Shown: piece after piece, positions 17,863 to 25,743 of the stretch
How positions within the stretch are numbered: position 1 is the stretch's first letter
How the letters are laid out: each line of letters begins with the position of its first letter
Origin: Deltaproteobacteria bacterium
Lineage (GTDB): Bacteria > Myxococcota_A > Polyangia > JAAYKL01
Direction of reading: 5' to 3'
DNA: 49,451 nt
Assembly: GCA_016935665.1 (NCBI GenBank)
Contig: JAFGQN010000030.1
Location: forward strand, 1 to 49,451
Notes under the pieces: generated by a model
Databases searched by the model: none
What the model was told of the DNA's origin: nothing
The model's input: the letters and a program-made list of their open reading frames with translations, nothing else
Program-made: the position numbers and the translations under genes

Positions 17863-18108
17863 ACATTCCTCCAATATGAGATTTCGCGGTTGAAAAAGAG
17901 GGGAAAATTCAGCCCCCGTGACACTGTAACATTAAAAAACAGTTTAAATCAAACAACGAAATTTGTCCACTTTCTTTGTGTCAATCTCAGCTTGGCGGAA
18001 CAGGGGACGTTGAATAATTTTCGTTAATTTTCATTTAATTGATGGTTGTTTCAGTGTGGTTGAGGGGAGTGTGACGCGGGTGAAAAGGACTTGTCATGAA
18101 TGAAGCAA

Positions 18109-19530
18109 TCACCGCCACAGCAGCAAATGCCCCGCTCCCACGGCGATGGTGGCGCCTGCCGGGGACTGGGCCACGTGCCATTGGTCCTGGGTGCTTTTAA
18201 TTTTTAAAAGGGACTTTTTCTTTCCATCGGCGGTGAGCATAAGGATGCCGCCCGAGATGGAACAGCCAGGGCCGTCCTGCTGGGGGGCCCAGAATAGTGC
18301 GCTTTGACACTGGGCCGCGTCCTTTCCCAGGGCTGTGGGCTCGGCGCCTTTGCGGGTGGCCAGTGATACCAGTCCGTTGACGTTGTGGGTGAAGAGAAGA
18401 TGTCTGCCATCGGGACTTAACACCATATCTTCGTAGTCTGTGTCGGGTAAATCAAACTGCAGGCCTCTGCCGCGGGATTTTACCGGCCAGACGCGTACAA
18501 CTGTTTGAGTCGCGGTATACTCCAGCGTGGCCAGAGTGCGGCCGTCTGTGCTCACTGCAATTTTGTCCACATCGCCGCGAAATGCCCTGGCGTCGATTTT
18601 CCACTCGATAGTACCATCGGACAACCGCCACAATATGAGTTCGCCACTTTTTCCACCCACCGCCACAACATCTCCTGGAGGCACTATCTGAGCCGTGAGC
18701 CCGGCCGACGGAATCCCCAGGTGGCGACCGCCACTTGCGGCATCAAACCGGTGAACTGCACCATTTCCCAGTAAGGCGGCTACATACGTGCCATCCGCCG
18801 AGAACGTCACGTCGATGGCCCCCCCAGAGTCAGTGGGAAACATGGCCTGCCAGATGCGCGTTGGGGTGTTGGAGATGCGATATACCTGAATGCCGGGTTT
18901 CAGACCGGTGGTGGCCACAGCTGCCAAATCCCCCAGCGGACTAATGGCCACCGCTTGAGATTCCATGCTCACTCCCGGCAGGTCACATGCCGGATAACCT
19001 TCAGCAACGGTAGAGGCGCATACCTTTGGCGGCGCCGGTTTCTGCCAGTAAAACAGTATCTCGGCGGTTTCTGTGGAAAACACTTCGGCGCCCACCGCCT
19101 GCAGACGAAAGACGGGCTCATTGGAAAAGTCCTGTCCTTTGGCTTTGAGCAGCCAGCGAATGGCAAACCCTTTATCGAGGGCCTGGTCCGTGACCGAATC
19201 GCTGTTGGGAATCAGTTTCAAATCCAGCGTTTCCACCAGCATGGGCACACCGCCGACAGGAGGCCACTCAATACGTTCGGGATACACCTGCGCAAACGGC
19301 TTTTTCGCACTGAGGCTGGAATCCAGGCAAAACTGGGCCTCCGCCCCTTCGCTGGTGTACACAAATCGCTCGTCACTGTGCTCACCGGGATACAGCAGCG
19401 CTTCCACCAGCGCCTCGGATGGCTGTCCCTCCCCGTTGAGCAACGAAAGGGCATCGCCGGCAACCGCACGAAAGGAAAGGAAAACCATCAGCGCACAAAG
19501 GCCGATGGGGATGTGTGGGTTTGGCTTCAA
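18109..19530 (-). CDS. exported WD40-like beta-propeller protein
   Basis: A 473-residue protein with a signal peptide (IGLCALMVFLSFRAVAGDA) and an N-terminal domain of about 170 residues of unknown type. From about residue 195 the C-terminal half repeats a beta-propeller pattern: AISPLGDLAAVATTG, VTFSADGTYVAALLGNG, VVAVGGKSGELILWRL, AVSTDGRTLATLEY, VLSPDGRHLLFTHN and AQSPAGATIAVGAGHLLLWR. Each unit has the S-x-D-G-x-x-L-A form and some close with LWR/VWP. Propellers of this sort are scaffolds for protein contacts. The HAD phosphatase gene upstream ends inside this gene's start (ATGA, 19527-19530), so the two are co-translated. The biochemical link between them is not obvious. Confidence 0.72.
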   Translation of the reverse strand: MKPNPHIPIGLCALMVFLSFRAVAGDALSLLNGEGQPSEALVEALLYPGEHSDERFVYTSEGAEAQFCLDSSLSAKKPFAQVYPERIEWPPVGGVPMLVETLDLKLIPNSDSVTDQALDKGFAIRWLLKAKGQDFSNEPVFRLQAVGAEVFSTETAEILFYWQKPAPPKVCASTVAEGYPACDLPGVSMESQAVAISPLGDLAAVATTGLKPGIQVYRISNTPTRIWQAMFPTDSGGAIDVTFSADGTYVAALLGNGAVHRFDAASGGRHLGIPSAGLTAQIVPPGDVVAVGGKSGELILWRLSDGTIEWKIDARAFRGDVDKIAVSTDGRTLATLEYTATQTVVRVWPVKSRGRGLQFDLPDTDYEDMVLSPDGRHLLFTHNVNGLVSLATRKGAEPTALGKDAAQCQSALFWAPQQDGPGCSISGGILMLTADGKKKSLLKIKSTQDQWHVAQSPAGATIAVGAGHLLLWR

Positions 19531-20204
19531 AGAAGAATATCCTTCAATTCCACAGTTCGCTTCAGCACCATCTTTGCGCCGGCGTCGAGCATGGCCTGTC
19601 GGGCTTCATCGGGATCGTCAGCTGGGGCAATCACTCCAATGGCCACAATACCGGCCCCCACAGCGCTGCGAATATCATCGGGGGTATCGCCAATCATCCA
19701 GGCATCGGTTTCGCCCATGGCTTCAAGCGCTTTTTGCACGGGAAAGGGATTGGGTTTGAGGGGACCATCGTCCATGGTGACCATCACTTCAAATACGTCA
19801 CCAAGCTGATGCTGCACCAGAAAATCCTCTGCGTCCCTGCGCGGCCGTCCGGTGACCACGCCCAGACGGTACATGGTTTTCAGCAGAAGAATGGTATCCC
19901 TCTCCAAAAGCAGCGTCTCCCGCCGCTTCAGTCCGGGTATGTTGCCTTTGCCCTGGTACAAATCTTCAAAAACCCGGGTCACTTCGTCCAGGGGCACGTC
20001 AATCCCCTGGTCCGCCAATAAATCTTTGGTCAGCACCCAGTCGTTGTTGGCGTCCCCTTCGGCTTTGGCTCTGGCGATGTCCGCCATATTGACCGTACCG
20101 CCAAAATGGCGCGCTGTCTGGATAATGGAGCCCCGATACGAAGGCGTTGTGTCTACCAGCGTGTCGTCAATATCGAAAATAAGTACTTTGGGTTTCGTCA
20201 TCAT
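19527..20204 (-). CDS. HAD-superfamily hydrolase
   Basis: A 225-residue HAD phosphatase of the phosphoglycolate-phosphatase-like type. Motif I is IFDIDDTLVDTT with nucleophile Asp11 and Asp13. A helical cap follows. Motif II is in GVVTGRPRRDAE and motifs III/IV in MDDGPLKPNPFPV and WMIGDTPDDIRSAVGAGI. It should act on small phosphorylated metabolites in the cytosol; the substrate is not predictable. It sits between the methyltransferase (86 bases upstream) and the beta-propeller gene, with which it overlaps by four bases. ATG 20204 is followed by a second ATG at 20201. Confidence 0.88.
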   Translation of the reverse strand: MMTKPKVLIFDIDDTLVDTTPSYRGSIIQTARHFGGTVNMADIARAKAEGDANNDWVLTKDLLADQGIDVPLDEVTRVFEDLYQGKGNIPGLKRRETLLLERDTILLLKTMYRLGVVTGRPRRDAEDFLVQHQLGDVFEVMVTMDDGPLKPNPFPVQKALEAMGETDAWMIGDTPDDIRSAVGAGIVAIGVIAPADDPDEARQAMLDAGAKMVLKRTVELKDILL

Positions 20205-20289
20205 GTTGTTTTTCCCGATCTGCTGCGCCTGTTGCCTGGCGGCGCAATAATTCTAATGCACATTGCAGTTTAAACGAAATAACCGGCGT

Positions 20290-21234
20290 TTACCTTTGGA
20301 TGGCGATGGGACGTCCCACCACAAACAGATAGTACCGGCCAAAAATGGTGACCTGGAATTTGTGTTGCTGCAGATATTTTTTAATAAAATACGTGTCTTT
20401 AATGACCAGCGACATATCGGTCTCCCTTCGGTTTCGGGTGCGGGCGCCATACACCGGCTCGCCATCCACCCAGCGACAATTGGGAAATCCCACAATCACC
20501 GATGCCCCTTTAGCCAAAAGATGCTGCATGCACCACATAAAGACGCGCTTGCTGTCCACCCCTGGACTGTGAAGAGTCCCAAGGCTCATGAAAATATCGT
20601 AGCGGTGATGATGCCTCTCATCCAGGGTGGTGATATTATTGATATCCAATTCCAGAAAATCAACGGGCTGTCCCGCAAAGCGCGCTTTGGCGGCGGCAAT
20701 GGCAGAGGGACTGTGGTCGATACCCAAACAGCGGGTTTTGGCGTTCAATCGCTGCACCAGTGTCAGTTCGTCGCCGGTATTTACACCAAGGTTCATCAGA
20801 TATTGACACCCTTCAATTCCCGCTTCAACCAAACTGCGACGCAAATCATGCAAAAATGACGGGTCTTCCAGCTTTTGAATACGCTGGTAGGGAGAATCGG
20901 CGCCGTACTTTTCCACCCCGTTTTCAGTATGGTGCCAGCTGTTTTGAGGATTGCGGGGACAAAACCGTGCCGTTACCCAGCCATCGCCCATGGCTTGCGG
21001 CACGAGATGACACCCCAGCACATCCGCCAAATCCACCATGTTCTGCATGCTGCGATGGCGCACCTGGATGTTGCCCCCATCGGCGAACTCCCCGGGCATC
21101 AGGTCTTTTTTAGTAGTACCGATATACAGTTCAATATCCACCGGTGTCCTGGGCGACTCTGTGAACTTTGAGTGCAGCCAGTCCGTGATGTCCAGCATAG
21201 TTTCGGTGGTAAATCGTCTGGGCCCGGTGGTCAT
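20290..21234 (-). CDS. class I SAM-dependent methyltransferase
   Basis: A 314-residue protein. An unusual N-terminal region of about 130 residues (DIELYIGTTKKDLMPGEFAD, VRHRSMQNMVDLADVLGC) precedes a Rossmann-type methyltransferase domain. That domain has CQYLMNLGVNTGDE (motif I variant), CLGIDHSPSAIAAAKARF (motif II) and DIFMSLGTLHSPG. Motif I reads NLGVNTG rather than the common DxGxGxG, so activity should be tested, although SAM binding is plausible. The gene's ATG overlaps the stop of the cysteine synthase gene (TGATG at 21236-21232), which selects this start over the in-frame codon 12 bases upstream. That coupling suggests a sulfur- or SAM-linked pathway. Confidence 0.75.
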   Translation of the reverse strand: MTTGPRRFTTETMLDITDWLHSKFTESPRTPVDIELYIGTTKKDLMPGEFADGGNIQVRHRSMQNMVDLADVLGCHLVPQAMGDGWVTARFCPRNPQNSWHHTENGVEKYGADSPYQRIQKLEDPSFLHDLRRSLVEAGIEGCQYLMNLGVNTGDELTLVQRLNAKTRCLGIDHSPSAIAAAKARFAGQPVDFLELDINNITTLDERHHHRYDIFMSLGTLHSPGVDSKRVFMWCMQHLLAKGASVIVGFPNCRWVDGEPVYGARTRNRRETDMSLVIKDTYFIKKYLQQHKFQVTIFGRYYLFVVGRPIAIQR

Positions 21235-22205
21235 CAGGGGGGACATTCCGCGCAGATGGAGCGGAAGAGACTGGTGGACAGATATCGGTCGCCGCGATCG
21301 GGCAAAATGGTCACCACCGTATCTGCGGGGGTGAGCTGTTTGGCCACCTCAATGGCTGCCCACACCGCTGCACCACTGCTCATGCCGCAAAACAGTCCCT
21401 CTTTTTCGGCCAGCTGCTGACAGGTGCCGTAGGCAGGGATGTCTTTAACGATTAGCGTTTCGTCGATATGGCGGGCATCGTAAATCTTTGGCACAATCGC
21501 CTCTTTCAGGCTTTTAAGCCCCTGGATGGCGTGTCCGCAGGGCGGCTCGGCGGCAATAATTTTGATACCCGGGTTAAATTGTTTAAGGCCCCTGGACACC
21601 CCCATCAGCGTCCCCGACGTGCCAAGTCCCGCCACGAATGCCGTAATATCGCCACCGGTCTGCGCCCAGATTTCCGGAGCAGTGGACTCCACATGACTGC
21701 GCCAGTTGGCTTCGTTGGAAAACTGGTTGGGCATGAAGTATTCGTCCCCGTGCTCTTCCATTATCTGGTGTGCTCTGCGGATGGCGCCATCCGTTTTTTC
21801 GTCGTGGGGCGTAAGTATCAGCTTGGCGCCGTAAGCGATCAGAGTCTGTCGGCGCTCAATGCTGACGCACTCGGGCAGCGTGAGCGTGACTTTGTATCCC
21901 ATGCTGGCGCCCACCATGGCCAGACCAATTCCTGTATTTCCGGAAGTGGGTTCCAGTATCCGCTGTCCCGGTCTGAGCAGTCCTTTTTCAACCGCCTCTC
22001 GAATCATCCACAGCGCCGGACGATCTTTCACCGACCCGCCGGGATTGCAGCCTTCGAGCTTGGCCAGAATTCGCGCGCCATTGGCGGGTTGCAGGTTGGT
22101 CAGCTCCACCAGAGGCGTATTGCCAATGCATTGCAGCAGATGGGATCTGGCGGTGGCTGGAATGATGGAACTCAATTTTTCAGCGTTGTTGCCCATTATT
22201 GACAT
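21234..22205 (-). CDS. cysteine synthase family PLP enzyme
   Basis: A 323-residue pyridoxal-phosphate enzyme of the CysK/CysM family, making L-cysteine from an activated serine and a sulfide donor. The PLP lysine is Lys60 in GGSVKDRPAL, and substrate and phosphate loops are PTSGNTG (86-92) and GTSGTLMG (195-202). The C-terminal PDRGDRYLST is typical of CysK/CysM-type enzymes. The donor could be O-acetylserine or O-phosphoserine. AGGAGC lies five bases before ATG 22205, a good ribosome-binding site. It leads a minus-strand run with a methyltransferase, a HAD hydrolase and a propeller protein. No serine acetyltransferase gene is in the window. Confidence 0.9.
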   Translation of the reverse strand: MSIMGNNAEKLSSIIPATARSHLLQCIGNTPLVELTNLQPANGARILAKLEGCNPGGSVKDRPALWMIREAVEKGLLRPGQRILEPTSGNTGIGLAMVGASMGYKVTLTLPECVSIERRQTLIAYGAKLILTPHDEKTDGAIRRAHQIMEEHGDEYFMPNQFSNEANWRSHVESTAPEIWAQTGGDITAFVAGLGTSGTLMGVSRGLKQFNPGIKIIAAEPPCGHAIQGLKSLKEAIVPKIYDARHIDETLIVKDIPAYGTCQQLAEKEGLFCGMSSGAAVWAAIEVAKQLTPADTVVTILPDRGDRYLSTSLFRSICAECPP

Positions 22206-22344
22206 TTTAAGCTCCTGACATGAACGTATCCGGGTAGCCTAAGGATTCAAAATCGGAATCCCCCGGAAAATGATGCGTTTTCTCTAGCAGAAATCCCTGC
22301 CAAAATAAATTGTTTTGCACCAAAACGTGTTATAAAAAGGCTCA

Positions 22345-23145
22345 ATGACCCAGGATTTAATGCCCAAAGGACTTATCAACGCGCTAACCACGCCTTTTAA
22401 CTCGGACAATACCATTGACGAAGGTGCATTCGTGGCGCATTTTCAATGGCTCTATAAAAATGGTGTCCAGCGGATTCTGGTGGGCGGCACCACCGGCGAA
22501 TTTTTTTCACTGGCACTGGAAGAGCGCAGGCGACTGCTTAAGCTGGTCACCAAACATTTCAAAGGGTATGTGATGTTTCACGCCGGCGCCGGTTCTCTGG
22601 TGGATACTGTTGATCTGGCTGCATTTGCCGCCAGTGAGGGCGCCCATTCCGTGGCGGTCATGCTGCCATGGTTTCTGGCCAGTGTGGAACATCGGGGATT
22701 GGTGGATTACCTTAATCGCGTGTCCGAAGCCGTGGCGGTGCCATTTGTCATTTACAATTTTCCCAAACACACCCAGGTGCGGGTTACTCCCAAAATCCTG
22801 TCGGAAGTGCAGCACGCCGGTCTTAAAGACTCCAGCGGGGATATGTCGCTCATATCCCATACCCCCAACTACTATATTGGCAGCGATCGCAAACTGCTGG
22901 AGGCCTATGCGCTGGGCGCCCGCGGATTTATCTCCGCCCGGTCCAACGCCCATCCCGATTTGTACGCCAACATGGATGCCGCTGCACTGGCGGACCACAA
23001 CAGCCCGCAATCCCTGGCTCTCCATGAAGAAGTCTGCAGCATTTGCGACTCCTTAAGCGGCCCTGGCCAGATTCACATTGTCAAAGAAGCCATCCAGAAA
23101 GAACTGCCGGATTACCCCACCGCCGTGCGCCTGCCGTTGCTTTAA
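22345..23145 (+). CDS. dihydrodipicolinate synthase / aldolase family protein
   Basis: A 266-residue member of the DapA/NAL aldolase superfamily, somewhat shorter than the usual 290-300. The pyruvate-activating motif GGTTGEFFSL starts at 47, the catalytic tyrosine is Tyr137 in VIYNFPKHTQ, and the Schiff-base lysine is Lys161 in GLKDSSGD. In Escherichia coli DapA the motif reads YNVPSRT, with Arg138 binding the aldehyde's carboxylate; here that position is His142. It may therefore use another aldehyde, such as in 2-keto-3-deoxy-sugar-acid or other aldol cleavage, rather than aspartate semialdehyde. A lysA homologue lies 900 bases downstream on the same strand, which keeps the lysine role possible. 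Confidence 0.85.
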   Translation: MTQDLMPKGLINALTTPFNSDNTIDEGAFVAHFQWLYKNGVQRILVGGTTGEFFSLALEERRRLLKLVTKHFKGYVMFHAGAGSLVDTVDLAAFAASEGAHSVAVMLPWFLASVEHRGLVDYLNRVSEAVAVPFVIYNFPKHTQVRVTPKILSEVQHAGLKDSSGDMSLISHTPNYYIGSDRKLLEAYALGARGFISARSNAHPDLYANMDAAALADHNSPQSLALHEEVCSICDSLSGPGQIHIVKEAIQKELPDYPTAVRLPLL

Positions 23146-23167
23146 GAAATTTGCTCTTCATCAAAAA

Positions 23168-23800
23168 TCAGGCGGATTTAAGCTGTTTGACGAGGGGTTC
23201 GAGTTTAGCGCGGTCGAAACCGACGATGAACTCGATTTCGTTGTTGTCATAGGTGACTTCGGTGATGGGTACGCCCCGTTGCCCCGAACGCTGCATCAGA
23301 GAAAGGGCGGCCTGCTGATCTTCGTCCACATAAATGAGTTTGTAGTCCACTTCGTTTTCATCCAGCCATTTTTTTTCCATCACGCAGTAGGGACAGGTAT
23401 GACTGGAATATAGAATAAGCGCTTTGGGTTTCAGCGGTTCAACCCCCGAGGCATGTTCCACAATACCGCGAAGCGCTGCATCGGCGTCTTCCACCAGTTG
23501 AAAAATTTCATCGGTGCGCACCACCTGACCCAGGAGAGTGGGCGTGCCCGCGCCGACTCTGATTTTGCCATCCTTTTCAATGACTGTGACAGAACAGGGC
23601 AGCAGGCCAAGCAGATTGGGATCCACGTCCACCACTGCCTGGGCCCAGTCCCCTCGGCAAATGGTGATTACTGTAGCGTCGCCTCCCGGCAGCTCGGATT
23701 GTCCAACAATGGTAAATCCCCGCGCAGTGGCTTCATCCTTCAATCTGCTGATGGTTTCCAAAGCATTAAAATTACTTTCACGAAAATATGCAATATTCAT
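23168..23800 (-). CDS. DUF302-glutaredoxin fusion protein
   Basis: A 210-residue two-domain protein. Residues 1-100 look like a DUF302 domain (NALETISRLKDEATARGFTI, GLLPCSVTVIEKDGKIRVGA, TPTLLGQVV). Residues 125-210 form a glutaredoxin/thioredoxin fold with the redox pair CPYC at 136-139, LIYVDED and the cis-proline loop RGVPITEV. Glutaredoxins reduce disulfides or glutathione mixed disulfides. The DUF302 partner may bind a ligand or present a substrate; its function is unknown. Frame-opening ATG 23830 is possible, but Met 23800 begins the recognisable domain. The gene converges on the DapA-family gene with 22 bases between stops. Confidence 0.75.
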   Translation of the reverse strand: MNIAYFRESNFNALETISRLKDEATARGFTIVGQSELPGGDATVITICRGDWAQAVVDVDPNLLGLLPCSVTVIEKDGKIRVGAGTPTLLGQVVRTDEIFQLVEDADAALRGIVEHASGVEPLKPKALILYSSHTCPYCVMEKKWLDENEVDYKLIYVDEDQQAALSLMQRSGQRGVPITEVTYDNNEIEFIVGFDRAKLEPLVKQLKSA

Positions 23801-24054
23801 GGTACGCCCCCTTGAATCGGTGATTTCCATATCACTCGCGATTTCTATCTGCTTGATTCAGTGAGTGTAGCACGCGGAAGAAAAATGCAAACGGGCGATG
23901 CTCTTTTGAAACAAAGAAAAATGCGGTTCAGGCGCTGATCGCGTCAATTTCAGTGATCACCACCAATTGGGTCTTCTATTTCGAAGCCGAAAACGGTACA
24001 AGGAGCCGAATGACTGTTGCAGCCATAGCGACTTGAATCAACAAGGATTTACAT

Positions 24055-25299
24055 ATGAAAAAGACACTTCCATTCGATAAGGCAAAAATTGAAGAGATTG
24101 TTCAGACGTACCCGACGCCCTTTCACATTTACGATGAAAAGGGCATTCGAGAGAATATTCGCACGTTTTTAAAGGCGTTCGAGTGGGCGGATTTCAAGGA
24201 ATATTTTGCGGTCAAAGCCACGCCCAATCCCTACCTGATGAAAATACTGAAAGAAGAGGGATGCGGCATGGACTGCAGTTCGTTTCCGGAATTGCTATTG
24301 TCTGAAAAAGTGGGAATCACCGGAGAGGAAATCATGTTTTCCTCCAACGAAACACCGGCCTACGAATATAAAGAGGCAGTGCGCCTGGGCGCCATCATTA
24401 ACCTGGATGACATTACCCATATTCCATATCTGGAAAAACACTGCGGCATTCCAGAAGTGGTTTCCATTCGGTACAATCCCGGCCCGGAACGCACCGGCAA
24501 CGCCATTATTGGCAACCCCGTGGAATCCAAGTACGGATTTACCAAAGCGCAGGTGTTTGAGGGACTGGAATTATTGAAGGAAAAGGGCGCGAAGCGGTTT
24601 GGCATTCACTGCTTTGTGATTTCCAACGAACTGAACCGGGAATCCTACGTGGAAACAGCACGGATGCTCTTTTTGCTGGTTAAAGAAGTAAAAGAGAGAT
24701 TGAATATCCGCATTGAGTTTGTCAATCTGAGCGGTGGAATCGGCGTCGCGTACCGTCCGGATCAAACACCGGTGGATTTGATGGCCCTGGGTGCCGAAAT
24801 CAAGGACGCCTACGACGAACTCGTTGTTGCAAACGGCCTGCATCCACTGGGAATCCGTTCCGAGTGCGGCCGCATGGTCACCGGTCCGTTTGGCTATCTG
24901 ATTACCGAAGCGATTCACGAAAAGCATATCTACCGGGATTATATTGGTGTGGATGCCTCCATGGCCAACCTGATGCGTCCGGGACTGTATGGCGCCTACC
25001 ATCACATCACCGTGTTGGGCAAGGAAGACGCGCCCAGCGATCACACCTACGATGTGGTGGGGTCCCTTTGCGAAAACAACGATAAATTCGCCATCAACCG
25101 AGAACTCCCCCAGATAGTTCCGGGGGATTTGCTGGCCATCCACGACGCCGGCGCCCACGGTCATGCCATGGGATTCAACTACAACGGCAAACTGCGAAGT
25201 GCGGAACTGCTGCTTGGGGAAGATGGCACGGTCACCCAAATTCGTCGTTCCGAAACAGTGGATGATTACTTCGCCACACTGGATTTTTCAAATCTCTGA
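24055..25299 (+). CDS. lysA: diaminopimelate decarboxylase
   Basis: A 414-residue fold-type III PLP decarboxylase that converts meso-diaminopimelate to lysine. The PLP lysine is Lys54 in YFAVKATPNP. GMDCSSFPELLL, IRYNPGPERTGN and FVNLSGGIGVAYRPDQ (glycine loop) follow, and the phosphate-binding SECGRMVTGPFG replaces the commoner EPGRxxxG. GSLCENNDKFAINRELP and IHDAGAHGHAMGFNYNG carry the substrate-contact Cys, Arg and Tyr segments. The sequence therefore belongs to a divergent LysA branch. AAGGA is placed well ahead of ATG 24055. The upstream 224 bases contain no lysine-riboswitch fold I could build by eye. The ferredoxin gene begins 81 bases downstream. Confidence 0.9.
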   Translation: MKKTLPFDKAKIEEIVQTYPTPFHIYDEKGIRENIRTFLKAFEWADFKEYFAVKATPNPYLMKILKEEGCGMDCSSFPELLLSEKVGITGEEIMFSSNETPAYEYKEAVRLGAIINLDDITHIPYLEKHCGIPEVVSIRYNPGPERTGNAIIGNPVESKYGFTKAQVFEGLELLKEKGAKRFGIHCFVISNELNRESYVETARMLFLLVKEVKERLNIRIEFVNLSGGIGVAYRPDQTPVDLMALGAEIKDAYDELVVANGLHPLGIRSECGRMVTGPFGYLITEAIHEKHIYRDYIGVDASMANLMRPGLYGAYHHITVLGKEDAPSDHTYDVVGSLCENNDKFAINRELPQIVPGDLLAIHDAGAHGHAMGFNYNGKLRSAELLLGEDGTVTQIRRSETVDDYFATLDFSNL

Positions 25300-25380
25300 T
25301 TCCCCAGCCTTTTTCGAGTCTTTCCAATTGATTTGTTTCGTGCCATTGGCGACCGTTCAACTTATCTGCTACAGTATTTT

Positions 25381-25728
25381 ATGATGTTCGTTGTTAAGGT
25401 GATAAATGCGTCGGGCGCCGTCACCGAATACCAGCTGGCGGAGGCCCCATCCATCCTCAATGCGTTTGAAGATGCGGGATATCAGTATCCCCATGGGTGT
25501 CGGGTGGGTGTTTGCGGCAGTTGCATCTCCGAAGTGGTTGATGGGATTGAGCAATTGCCACAGCGGGATTTCATTGAGCAGCGGCGTCTGGAGGAATTGC
25601 GGCACGAGGAACAGAAAAGCGGCAGCTGCGCCCTCGATCATACCCACATCCGCTTTTGTTGTCGCACCGCCCTGACCGGAGACATCACTCTGCGCCCATT
25701 GTCCGGATCTGTAAAAAAAATGAAATAG
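25381..25728 (+). CDS. 2Fe-2S plant-type ferredoxin
   Basis: A 115-residue small electron carrier. The [2Fe-2S] ligands follow the plant-type pattern: Cys40-x4-Cys45-x2-Cys48 in HGCRVGVCGSC, with the fourth ligand in RFCCRT (Cys93 or Cys94). Between them is a 35-residue Gln/Arg/Glu-rich insertion (LPQRDFIEQRRLEEL), longer than in most ferredoxins. The frame opens at 25333, but the fold begins at Met 25381. It would transfer electrons to an oxidoreductase in the cytosol; no obvious partner is adjacent. The gene converges on the Na/Pi transporter gene with 15 bases between stops. Confidence 0.85.
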   Translation: MMFVVKVINASGAVTEYQLAEAPSILNAFEDAGYQYPHGCRVGVCGSCISEVVDGIEQLPQRDFIEQRRLEELRHEEQKSGSCALDHTHIRFCCRTALTGDITLRPLSGSVKKMK

Positions 25729-25743
25729 AAAAAGCGACAGCGG

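Noticed and set aside
23831-24054. Possible lysine riboswitch before lysA
   Set aside because: I could not build the five-helix junction or conserved core by eye; left unannotated.
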